Positions 13,101 through 25,100 of a stretch of DNA of 64,000 nucleotides are shown in pieces. The stretch is from Ligula intestinalis. Taxonomy: Eukaryota > Platyhelminthes > Cestoda > Diphyllobothriidea > Diphyllobothriidae. How positions within the stretch are numbered: position 1 is the stretch's first letter; each line of letters opens with the position of its first letter. The notes below the pieces were generated by a model. That model had not been told where the DNA came from. It made no database searches and worked only from the letters and a program-made list of their open reading frames with translations. Location: positions 19,358,052 through 19,422,051 of the forward strand of contig JAYGXS010000009.1 in assembly GCA_036362985.1 (NCBI GenBank), in the 5' to 3' direction. The translations under genes and the position numbers were made by a program.

Positions 13101-16100
13101 TTTCCGTCGATAGAATATTTGTCCTTCGAGCATTCAAAAAGGTACGAGTGTACAGCAGAGATGACCTCATGTCCAGAAATGCAGAAAAACAAAATAGAGA
13201 AGTAGACAGTCTGGTATACACTAATAAATTCCCGCGTGAATGGAGAGCAAAAAAAACCGGCAGCTCAAATTTGAAAGCCCGCCAATGTTATAAATTTTTT
13301 AAGAAAGATGAAGGGATAGAGATGAAGGAATAAAGAATAAAGAGAACGGTATAAAATGTTTAAGAAAGATGAAGGAATTCGGCGACTTTGTCTGGGCGAA
13401 GCCATAGGTCCTCAGGCGTGAGGTCCGTAGGGTTGGCTGGGCAGTCGAAGAGGTGGCATTTTGTGTGGAAAGGCAAGAGGCAGTCAGGACAGTTGTCTGT
13501 GACGTTGTCAAAGCATGAGGTGAGACGGCTTTTGAATGAATTCAGCAGCGTGGAGAAGCCGGGGCGCAGCTGGGATAGCCTGGTTCTAGCGTTTCTGGAC
13601 AGGTTGGCCCTACGTTCTCTGGCCATAACGTCGGAGACCGGCGAAGGAGCGTTGAGGACTCTGTTGGGTTTATAGCTGCTGATGGCTAGCTCGACAGTTT
13701 CGGTGTGGATACGCTTAACGAGGTCCGTTATCGGTAGATTAGTGGGGTACTCCGAAGCGTGTGGGCCGTACGCGTCTATGGTAGACTGCTTCATGCGTCT
13801 AGCAGGTGGGGGGCGCGTTAAAAGGCGATTGTCCGGATGTTCTGGGTTATGAGACTGCGCAATGTAGATTTTTGCCTGCATGATGGAGTGAACCTTCAGA
13901 GGCAGGACTTGAGTTTCCTGATACAGGTGATCTACATTGGTCATGTTAACACAGCCCGTGGCGATGCGGAGAGCAGCGTTCTCAACGCGTTGGACTTTCG
14001 CCCAGCTGGTATCGCTTAACAGTGGGGCGAAGATGGCTGATGTATGCTCAGTCGTTGCCTTGCCTGTTGCCCGGTATGTCGTGACTAACGTCTCAGTGTC
14101 CTGGCCCCATGAAGAACCTGCCAAGGCTTTTAGAATGTTGAGCTTGGCTTTGCTGGCTTGGATGTCAGCATGGCGGTGTAGAGCCAGCGTCGGGTCGAGA
14201 GTGGGGCCCAGGCGTTTAGGATACTGGCATAAGGAAATGTCATCGCCCTCCACCTTAATTGGAGGATGGGATTTGTATTTTTTGGGGTCCAGAGTAAACA
14301 GAGTTACTGAGGACTTGGTTGCGGATAGTTTCAGTTGCTTATCGTCTAGGTGCCGGACTAAACTGGGGATGTAGTTATTTAAGGCATCGGCAGCCATGCG
14401 AAAGTTTGGGTGAGAGGACAGCAGGGTGATGTCATCAGCGTAAGTCACCATTTCGAATTCAGGGGTGGGGATTCGGGAGGTCAGCCATGTAGATGTTGAA
14501 TAGCGATGGCGAAATGACAGAACCTTGAGGAACTCCTGTCCTAGAGTTGCGGGCTTTAGATAGCGTGCCTGAGAATTCGACTCGCGTTTGTCTGCCACGG
14601 AGATGGCAGTTCAGCCATCTGCAGAGCTCGTTCGGTAGCGACGAATCCATGAGGGATGTCATCAAGGTGTCAATGTTAACCGAGTCAAAAGCTTTATTAA
14701 GGTCGAGGGCGACCATTACTGTTCTGTCCGCAGGTTTCGTTTTGTTGAAACCGCATGCAATGCGGTCCGTGACACGTTGTAGGGCTGACGTCGTAGAATG
14801 GAAGGCTCTGAAACCGTGTTGGTGTTCTTGGAGGTTGGCATGTCTATTGAGCGAGGGGAGAATAAGACGCTCAAGTATTTTCACGGCCGGGCTGAGAAGC
14901 GAGATCGGGCGGTAACTGTCAGAGACAGCGGAGTCTTTACCTGCTTTGTGGCTGGGGAGGATATGAGCCATTTTCCAGATAGCTGGTACATGGCACGTGG
15001 CTAGAGACAGATTAAACAACCTGGTTAAGAATGCGACACCTCTGGAGCCTATGTTTTAGGTGTACCATCGTAATGTCGTCCGGTCCAAACGCCTTAGAGT
15101 TCTTAGCACGCTTAATCGCGGTTGTGGTATCATGAGCTGAGAACTGGAGCGGCATTAATAAAGGTTTGCACGACCTGTGTTTGACGATCCTCGAATTCTT
15201 CGAGGATTTATGGACCGCAACCGTGGTGAATTGCACATTGAATTGGTTGGCAATGTCTCTGTCGGTCTTCTTCGGTATACCATTGAATTTGATAACCTGG
15301 TTGGGAGGAGCAGGTGCCCCTCTACCGATGGATTTGATTGTATGCCACAACTTGCTGGTGTTGGTGCGGCTGGAGAAAGTGGCTAGCTTTTCTTGCCATA
15401 TGGTCCTCTTGTGTTCATTGACCAGTCGGGAGATCTCTAAGGTCATGGCCGGTAACGACGGGTGCTGAGGGTTTTGAGCTCGGGTGACTTCGCGCTCTCT
15501 TGATAAGGTGGCCGCATCGGTAGGGTATCCTGGAATGGGATCAAAGACCTTGCCCGCGGGAATGTTGTGCTTAGAGGCATTATGCATGCTGTGGTTGAAA
15601 ACCGACACACCTTGGCGAACATCTGGAGGGAAAAGGGCCTGGTCAAAGAGATTCTCAGTTTCACTAAGGAAACCGGGCCAGTTGGCTTTACGTAGATTCA
15701 TAAAGCACTTGCGAGCGTTACGAATCGGGGAAGCATGTGTGCTGATTGTGATAACTATCGGGAGGTGGTCAGAGCTCAGTTTGCATAGACAGTCCCATGA
15801 GGAAGATAGTAATAGGTCGCAACTGACGATGGAAATGTCCGGGCTAGCGCAAGTACCTGAATGAGGGAGTCTCGTGGACGTTCCATCCGTGTTGAGGACC
15901 CCAAAGTTGGTGTTGTTGATCTCCTCGGCTAGTGAGGCACCTCTAGTACAGGAAAGGTTAGAGAACCATAAGTCATCGTGGGCATTGAAGTCGCCTAAGA
16001 TGAGTTTCGAATCACCCGTTAGCATGTGGACTATTGATGGTCTGAAGTTGGCATCACAACTGCTTTGTGGAGGAATGTATACGTTATGGACAGTCAGACT

Positions 16101-19100
16101 GGACGGTCCAATAGTAACTTGTACCTTGAGTTCTTCCAGCGGCGAGTCCGCGGATGTTGCTGCAGAGGTCAGCTCCTTGTATTTGATACTTTGGTGAACC
16201 AAAGTGACCAGTCCACCCCCGGCATTACGAGCTCTGTCTCTTCGAATGACGGCGAAGCCCGGGAAACGTGGTACCTTCGACTTTGCTGACAACTTTGACT
16301 CCTGGAGAGCAGCTATTTTGATGTCATGATCATGGAGGAGTTTAATGATCTCATCTGTTTTACCAGAAAGGCCATTATAGTTCAGCTGCAGTATTTTGAG
16401 GTCAGAAAGTGGTGAGGCGTCTGGGACGGTCAGCGACATAAGCGGCGGCGGTACTGAGGGTTGTTGTGAGGCAGCCTGAGTCGTGGCGGACCGCGGCATA
16501 GGTGGTGGTGGCAGTGAGGGTGCAGGAGTGTTAGCAGGCCCATTTCGTGGATGACGACAGGTTATGCACCTGTACGATGAGCCGCTGTATTGGTGGATGG
16601 AAGTGAGACCCGAGCAATTAGTGCCTCTTGCTCGGAAGTGTTGCCAGTTATTGCAAGGCACACACAGGCTTGGTTTGGGAAGATCTGCTTGGCGCAGGTG
16701 GAACAGAACCATCTGATAGTTCCTTGAGCAGGTCCCGGATTGGGCTCGACGCCGGCAATAAGAAGAAGGATTCGGATCAACCTCGCCGGATGAGGAAGAT
16801 CCATTCTCGATAAAACGATAGAGACAGAAACATATATACTGGCAAATTTTGGTATGGGGGGTAAGGGAAGTGCAGCTCTTTGCTGTAGTCCATCCGGAGA
16901 TAGGTCCATATGGAGATAGGTCCGTCCGGAGGTGGGTACAGTCGGTTCCACCAACGTGAAGGCGTGCTGCATGGGAACCCCGCAAAGGATGTCGGTCTAC
17001 CGTCCGGTTCAGCCTGGCCGCTGATGCTTCAGCGTCTGCTTGTTCATTCCCGGGGATACCCACGTGGCTGGGAATCCACGCAATTTCCACCCTCCTTCCT
17101 GTTGTGGCTCCCTCCAGAACATCCATCACTTGTTGTACCAACGATTTCTTAAGATCATCTCCCGTCCCGAAGTTCTGTAAGGCATCTATAGCGGATTTAC
17201 TGTCAGTAAGGATTCTAGCAGAACTCCAATCCTCGGGTGAGTGCTCTAGCCATTCCGCCGCCGTCAGTAGGGCTAGCATCTCGGCATCAAAGGATGAGCT
17301 GTAGCGTGTGCCCCTTCTCCTGGACGTTACAAGTGTTGAGTAGTTATTCCAAGTTCCTTTCGTCACCACGACTCCTGCACCTCCCTGTCTGCATCCATCT
17401 ATCGCCGATCCGTCGGTTTAAATAGTCAGGGACGTTTCCGGTAGGGAGTTGAGTTCATCCTCCATTCGCTTCCGATTTTCTACCATCTCTGCCTTGCTGC
17501 AGAGATCTTCAAAATTCCTTAGAATATTGATGTTGGGTCGTCGCCATGAGGCTAGCGTGTTAGTAGTGAAACGCTCTGTAGTCATCTCCGAATCCTCTCC
17601 CAGAGTTTGGTGCAAGCATCTGCGCGCATTCTCCCTCCAGGTTGAGGTCCGCTTTAGCCGGGTCGGCTGCTGCTCTTCGGCCATCTATCTGCGGAGACTT
17701 TGTGCGGGAAGTCTCAGGCTATGTTCGTAGGCCCTGATGGTCTCGAACCTGCCCCTCTCCCCTATCGTCTGGATATCGGCCTCTCGTAGCACCATCTCCG
17801 TCGGACATGAGATTGGGAGGCTCGTGGTAATTCGAGCTGCTTTCAGGTTCAGGCGTTCCAACCTGTCAATTCGTGAGCGGGAGATCCGCGGCATCCATGC
17901 TGCTGATTCGTTCTCAATCACCGGCCGCACACAGGCAGTGTAGACTTTGTTGATGTCCTCCGGCCTCCATCCCCAGGTTGTTCCACCTGAGGCCCTCATC
18001 ATATTAAGTCGCTTGTCCGCCTTTTGCAGGACAAAATTATTATATCCATTAAACGTTAGCCCCGAGTTATACATCACTCCAAGGAATTTAGCCGTCGGTC
18101 TTTGGATGATTCGCAATCAATCAACCTCAATCGCCCTGACTCCTTTTCTTTCACTTATGGTCGTACTGAACACCACTAACTCCGTATTTTGGACGTTCAC
18201 TTGAATCTTCCACTTTCTGCTCCATCGGACCATAATTTCTGTCGCGGTCTGCACTCCCTGGATAGCCCTGTCGGGGTTGGTATCTTGGCTCCATACCGCA
18301 GCATCGTCCGCAAAAAGGCTTATCTCAACGTCCTCTCCCATGCCATGGTAGTAGTAGACAGAGAGTTGCCGGCAAAACCAAGGGCGACTAAACGGTCATT
18401 TGTGGGTTATAAGTCGTCGTCAGCGCCATTATAGTCTGGCTATGACTGGCTGACGATGGCCAGAAGTAACCATTGTAGTCTCTCTTGTCTTTACCAGCAA
18501 TAATATTGGCCTACACTACCGCGCGCAACTATCTCTGTTGATAGCGGGCTAGCTGTCAAGGCACTCTGCTTGGTGAATAGAAACCGGTATTCTCTTCTAG
18601 TAGAGGACCAAGTGTGAGGTATCCGTGGTGTGTTCGGCATCATCTGTAGCGTCCGTGACTTAGGTTGCCTCCCATTTGGCTTGCTTCGCGCCGCAAACAA
18701 ATCCTGCCGAACGCCACGAGTTTTTTCGCAATTGGTTCAACTCAAATTCGGCAAATCTGCCAAACTTCCTAAATAATTAAGTCAGCCTGGTAGTCATTCT
18801 GGTGGATTCTAGATGATTGCTTAGGAAATCCTTCTTTGGCAGTCAGCTAATGGTTCCCTATTGGTGGATTCCATACGAACGGTAAAGTTAGTCGGATAAA
18901 ATCGACCCAAGTGTGATTAACTTCATGGCGCGAGGTGTGGCGTTCGTAGCTCAAGTGGTTAAATCGTTGGCTTCGCGTGAAGGCCTTCTATACTATGCGG
19001 GTTCAAATCCCACCAAACGCCTCAAGTTTTTCATTATTGTGTCAAATCAAATAATCGCCTGCTGAAAATAGCTTATCGAGGGGCATTTATAAGATTGATT

Positions 19101-22100
19101 ACATTTCTCACACTGCTCTTCTCTCACCTCCCCCCCCCCGCCCACAAATTGTGTGTCTGTAGACGTCATTGAGGGCGTCACCTCCTCCACCCACGAGGTC
19201 TTCATTTCCAATCTGCCCGTGGATCGGCCTTTAACTCCGGACTTGCACGGCTATCACCACCGCTCGGATCTGCACCACCACCAACAGGCTGATCTGCAGG
19301 CTTCTCTGAGGACTGACAGTCGCCCGACAGACCTCACCGCATCACCCACCCGTGGCAGCTGCACCGCGAACTCCGTCCAGTCCAGTCCCCTTCGTGTCCT
19401 CATCTCCTGCGTGGTGGTCATCCTGACGGCCATGCTCCATCGTCTGGCCGACCCCCGAGCCGATGTGCGTGCTCTGGCTAGTCGCATCTTCACGAAGCTG
19501 CTCGTCCTTCTGCCGCTGGAGGTGAGTCTCCCCGGGCTTACATCTCTCTCTCGCTCTCTCTCTCTCCCTTTACCCCCCTCCCTACTTCCTTCTATTTGCT
19601 GCAAATGCCCCCATTTTTAAATTCAAAAATCTACTAAGCAAACCTATGTTTTCGGCAATTCGTCATCGGGCCTGTATAATTGCATTGATAATGACGACAG
19701 GAGAGTAAGTGAGATTTTGTTCATGCTGTTTTATGATTGAAACTCATGTTTTATGCATCGTCCGTATGACGAAATAGGTATGTAGAGGTCATTGCACTGG
19801 GGGAGGGGGAGAACAAGGTAGTCTGTGAATGTTAGTCATGGGTCGAGTGCGCGGAGTGACGATCGCTGTCACCTGTACCAGTGTCTCGGTTACATGTGAT
19901 CGCCACGGAAGAGGGAGTGCCTGTATTACTGTCTTCTGGCACATGTGGCTTGGGCACGTTCTCCGTCATCCGCCCCACGAGCTTAGCTATGCTACCCTCG
20001 GTCCGGCACCACAGCCCACTTGGAAACGTCGAAGAGGAGGGCAACTGAAGACTGGGCTCTACACCGTCCGTCAAGCAGTTATTGGACCTTCTATCTTCGG
20101 TATCCGTAGCTGAATAGGAGACTGAGTGGAGCTTTCCGCTGCGGCCAGTCATGATGAATTCCCAAAAACATGTGTTTATCAAGCCGATTTTTTATTCTAT
20201 TCCTTCGTCTCCTGGCTGCCCAGCTTCAATGTTAAACTCGAATTTAAACATATATATTCCTTGGGCGTCGCCATACTATAGATGGAAGTCTGGGTTAACG
20301 AGATCTTTTACGTACTTTCGCGGCAGGTGCAGACTGTATTCGGTCGTTAATCTATATAGATTTCAGTTGGGAGACGCTTTAATCCACCAGTCCCCTTTTT
20401 AATGCAAATCTGTAAAGTGCTGGCACTGCTTTGAAAGGAAGTAGTATCCCTTTGTCTTTTACTGCTAGGGTTGATTCTCAAAAATTTCATTTCACACTGC
20501 GTATCCTTGACACCGAAATGAATTCTTTTTGCTGGGGAAACTCATCAAAGTAGGAACTTTTGATGCGAACACTGTTAGGATTCGAGGCAGCGCCTGCTTC
20601 CTGTCAGTGTGAAAACCTCATCTTACGGCTGTGATTATGCTTGATCTAGCCGGCCGCAATGATGTCACGGACGGTACCTCTCCGTGCGGATGAGACGTGC
20701 GTGTGTGTGGTACGGCCATTTAAATTTTTATCAACCACGGCACCCGTACCGGCCACCGATCTTTCTGACTCTGCTTTGACACACCTGGGTCAGATGGGTG
20801 AGGGAGGAGAGCGTGTGGTAGATGCCGTGGAAGTCATTGTCTCGGTACCCACTCTACTGTGGGACACATGCCGGACATAGTCGTTTCCTGTGGGCACTAG
20901 GGGGTCCATTCATTGGATACAAGGTGGAGCATGGGAATATATATTTTCGTTTAGGTGAATATTCTCAAAAAATTGCAACACAGGCCGCCTTCTTGTGTTG
21001 TTCAGGAATTGGCAAAACTTTCAGTGTCCAAATCTCGCGCTCATGGGGGTAGAGACGGGGGGGGGTAAATTTATTAATATGTTTTATCGAATCAGTCTAA
21101 TTGGTGTTTTTTTTGGTTTAGTTACTTTGTGTACATGCAAAGTTTGCGTTCTTCGATCGGAGTCTCGTGACTCCAGGTGGGTAGAGCCTTGGCTGTACCT
21201 CTCTCGTCCATGGTTAGGTAGCGTGCTAGGAATGGGAGTGCTAATATGCTGATGTGCGGCAAGACATATGACGGAAACCTCGACGCATGGGACGGGAAGA
21301 CTTCGCAGTCATTAGTTCAGAGTGAAAAGGGTGAGCGACCTCAGTCAGTATACGATCAGCGAATGGCTTGACCGTTTTAAAGTGGCGCTGTATTATAATG
21401 TCAGCTAAAAAAACGTTGGAAATACCGGCAGCTGAAGAGAGCATTCGGAGGCTACGTTTCAAAATGCCTAGGTCTTTTTAAGTAAGGCTGGAAAAAAAAC
21501 CGGAGAGCAGTATAGAATAAGGGGAGAATACAGGCATCTAAAAAACGCCAGATTAGGGCTTGCGGTGTGTGATATGAACGCAAGCGGCGGATATAATATA
21601 GAAGTTTACGGATTTTGATAAAAATGGAAGCGACAGAGATCAATTCAGTTCAGATTAAACAATTAGGTCACTTGCTTAAAGGCCATGATTTGGAAGGCTG
21701 CCGACTAATCGAATAAATTGGTCAACCCCTCGGGACAAAGCAGTTCCCCTCTAGTTTTTATACGCACAAATGGAATATTTAGCTTTACTAGCTACTGCGT
21801 GCCCGATCACGCCTCACGGGCATCATTATTCTAAATGGCCGAACTATCGCGTCAGTACTCTCCTCGTGGCACGTTCCAGGTATCCGTTTTCACATAGCCT
21901 ATGTTGTTTTCGTTTTCACCCTTCGCCTTTGCCTGAAAAACAGACTCCTTCTGTCATGTCCGAGCTTAGGAATGGCCCTCAGACCGGATGTGAAATATGC
22001 TGAATAGCGGCCGTTTCCAGGTCGAAGTAGGTCATGTTGCAATACTCTTTTCGGCGTCTGACTCATTTTTCTCGAACAAATTTCTTTCAAAATGTCCCCC

Positions 22101-25100
22101 CTCCCACACACACGGAAACCAATGTCACACCACCATACTATTTTCCTGACATGTGCACGGTTTTGTGGTTCTTTGGCCACCTGCTTTGTCTTTTGTCTCA
22201 CTACTGACCGTTTGACCCTTTCAGGAGTCGCTTCCGGACTGTCCGGAGATGCATCCGTCTCTGGCGAGTGCTCGCGCGAAAGGTCGCGAATTCGTCCAAT
22301 GTCTTCTGCATCCCAGTAGTATCAAACTCTTCTCTGATAAAACTCACGTCAAGGCCGAATTACGACCCTATCAGAAGGTAGACTCGTCCCTCTTTTGTCT
22401 TTCTTCAAGCATCCTCAGCGAATTCTACTAGGGTTACTCCATTTATTTTATAAATTGTGTTTTGCTTAGCCTCGTTCATATGAACTTTTTGGCGTTATTT
22501 ATTATACCAAATTGTGCAAATAACTCATTGCGTCCCCTCCCCGCTGGTATTTAGGCACATGGCAACAAAGCCAATGCACTAACCATCCGTGGCAGGAGGT
22601 ACCATCGGGAGGCCATCTCTTAAAAATCATCCTGTTTTTGTCCAAAATTTCGACGCTGCGTAGATCAGTATATTTACTAATGACAACCGTCAGTGCGAAA
22701 AGCGTCTGATCGAAAAAATTTTGTAAATAAATGAAGGGTCTAAATTATTAGGAGGTTTGGCAGGTTTGCTTAATTTGAGTTGACCCAATTGTGAAAAAAC
22801 CGGAGGCGTTCGGCGGGATTTAAACCTGCGTATCAGAGAAGACCTTTACCGGAAGCCAATGCTCTGACCACTGAGCTACAAACGCCCCACCTCGTGCCAT
22901 GAATTTAATCACACTTGGGTTGATATTACCCGCCCAACTTTCTCCTATTCTTTTAGAAATTATGTTTTGCTTGAACTCGTTAATATGAACTTTTTGGCTC
23001 ATTCTGGTGGATTCTAGATGATTGCTTAGGAAATCCTGCCTGGGCAGTCAGCTTGCTCTTTTGATTGGTTGATTCCATATAAGCGGTAAAGTTGGGCGGG
23101 TAATATCGACCCAAGTGGGTGTTTGTAGCTCAGTGGTTAGAGCGTTTGTTTCCGGTAAAGGCCTTTTCTACTACGCGGGTTCAAATCCCGCCGAACGCCT
23201 CGAGTTTTTTTCACAATTGGACCAACTCAAAAAAAGAATGGTCTACAGGTGTCCGTCCCAGATTTATAGAGCTACTCACATTCTTCTTCGGCTTAAGACG
23301 TTTGCTCTGAAACACGCTGGTTATTCGTGCTGTCAAGCAAACTTTCCTGTTACGACCTGCGTCTGGTACTTGTAATTAGCTCGATCACGGCGCTAGTCCA
23401 GCTAGAAAAGGAAAAAGTTGATAAAATTTTATGTGTTGGCATTACCGGCAGAAACATTGGGACTTGCATTAAACGTACTTCGACCTCATTAGGTCTCATC
23501 AGATGCAGATACCCAACTCCAGTGTAGCCACGTAAATTGCCGCCACATCTGAAATTCGAACCCGTGTCTCTCCGGTGAGGGACGAACGCCCTAACCACTG
23601 AACTATCGGGTTCGTCGTTTTGTCGGTTGTTGATCGGGGATATAGATTAGCACATAGGTGTGCACCGATCATGTTCAATGTTTCTGCTGGTAATGCCTAC
23701 ACATAAAATAAATGTTACTGAAATATAGTAAGCAACATATACTTAGTCATTTTGCAAGCGGTTGTGTGATCACATCCACTCATGACAGCTGAAAGGCATA
23801 AAATACCAGGGCAGGTGTCCCTTGCATACGATCGGTGTACGCATATGTACTAGTAGATGAAATTGTTATGATAGGTGCATTTGTACAAGGAACAAGCGCA
23901 ATACAATTGAGAAATAAACAGGAAGTAATTTGTAACAATTTGGACTTGAATTGAATCCGAATTGACTTCGAACCAATTGTTACGACCTGCGCCTGGTACT
24001 TGTAATTAGCACGAACTCTGAGCTAGCGCCACTCTTGCCTCGAACGCCAGCACTAAAGACGAATAAAAGTCAATTGGCCAGGGTGAAATATGCTGTCACA
24101 GTGCAAATCGAGTCAGTCCCTCTTACAAAAAGCTGCGGACTATTTATTTACTCCGCTGCATGCGCAGGCGTCAGCGGCAGTGGACCAATCAGCTATGAGG
24201 AAAAATCTATAGCCACGGCGCGCGCTCTCATGACAGCGGCGTGAAGTTGCACTCGGGGGCCTTTTTTGCAACATGAGTGATCGTGGTAATAGGCGCATTC
24301 CCAACACTCTTTTAAGTTGATCCTTAGACAAATAATTTCCATTCTTGCAATGTGTACGACTGGATAACAGTCCTTATGAATTTTCAATTAGATTAAGCTC
24401 CGATTTCGGTCGGCTCATTGCATTCCTTCATTTGTTTCTTCACTACTGTTTTTTTCTTTGGAATGTTTATTTGCTACAGTTAAATAACCAGACGTTCACC
24501 ACCCCTTTTGCCTCTAAAGGGACATTGTATTTTCCATGTGAGGATACTGGCTAAACAAAATCCGCCCGAATCATCGAGGATGACGTGAAACCAAGTTTTT
24601 CTCTTTTAATGCCTGTCTACTGCGTATCTTCGTAGGAGGGTGTGAATTGGCTACTGTTTCTGCAAAAGTATGGACTGAATGGTATCCTCGCGGACGATCT
24701 GGGTCTGGGCAAAACCCTGCAGACCATCTGTCTCCTAGTCAGTCACCATAGGAATCGGCGAAAACGTGGCGGTGGCGCCTCACTCGTCATTTGTCCCGCC
24801 ACCCTCTGCAGCCATTGGCTCCACGAAATCGACAAATTTGCCGGGTCTCCGCGCTGTGGTCTGCGTCCAATCATCTACCAGGGCACTCTGGATCAGCGTC
24901 TGCAGTGAGATTCTGTTTTCATGATATCTGCGCTGTCGTAAGTCCACTTCCATTGACTGCACTAATTTTACCCTTATCTGTTCTGCGCACCCTCTAGGTT
25001 GCAGTCGAGTCTGTCGGACTACAATATTGTTATCACCACCTACGATTTGGTGCGGAATGATCTGTATTTCTTCGAGTGAGTTTTACTTTGATCCATAAGT

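Larger units (their letters stand above)
13300..16870 (-). mobile_element. Jockey-like non-LTR retrotransposon B with 2A motif
   Basis: Minus-strand element whose protein is split over several frames. In order it shows a hydrophobic N-terminal segment ending in a 2A-like motif GVEPNPGP (16730-16753) and a PHD-like zinc finger broken by a frameshift near 16690. A Pro-rich linker and AP endonuclease follow. The RT is shifted near 15015 and again near 14520-14460. A Cys/His C-terminus ends in [17 protein letters not shown]. The 3' UTR is very short. Its 5' end lies in the remnant of element C, near 16870-16960. Confidence 0.85.
7734..19162 (+). other. BTAF1 intron, 11.4 kb, transposon-filled
   Basis: This very large intron starts with GTGAGT and ends with TCTGTAG. 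About 8490-9240 holds a dispersed repeat, 10100-18360 three minus-strand non-LTR elements, and 18390-19060 SINE sequence. 9240-10090 shows no recognisable gene. All the retrotransposon coding sequence is antisense to BTAF1. Confidence 0.85.
19522..22224 (+). other. BTAF1 intron, 2.7 kb
   Basis: The intron contains a CT-rich run (19546-19566), an RTE-type RT 3' fragment (about 19829-20113) and a diverged fragment of element A (21218-21643). 20115-21215 and 21645-22224 show nothing recognisable. Confidence 0.75.
22378..24635 (+). other. BTAF1 intron, 2.3 kb, SINE-rich
   Basis: The intron contains inverted S1 SINEs (22799-23240), a terminal-inverted-repeat element with tRNA-like core (23426-23709), and a duplicated phrase GTTACGACCTGCG.CTGGTA at about 23350 and 23979. 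24010-24635 shows nothing recognisable. Confidence 0.75.

Noticed and set aside
13837..16289. Plus-strand frames of 60-145 codons across 13.8-16.3 kb
   Set aside because: They are antisense shadows of element B endonuclease and RT coding sequence.
18939..19022. tRNA gene
   Set aside because: Pol III boxes are present, but the acceptor stem has a mismatch and the same sequence plus flanks recurs as a SINE family.
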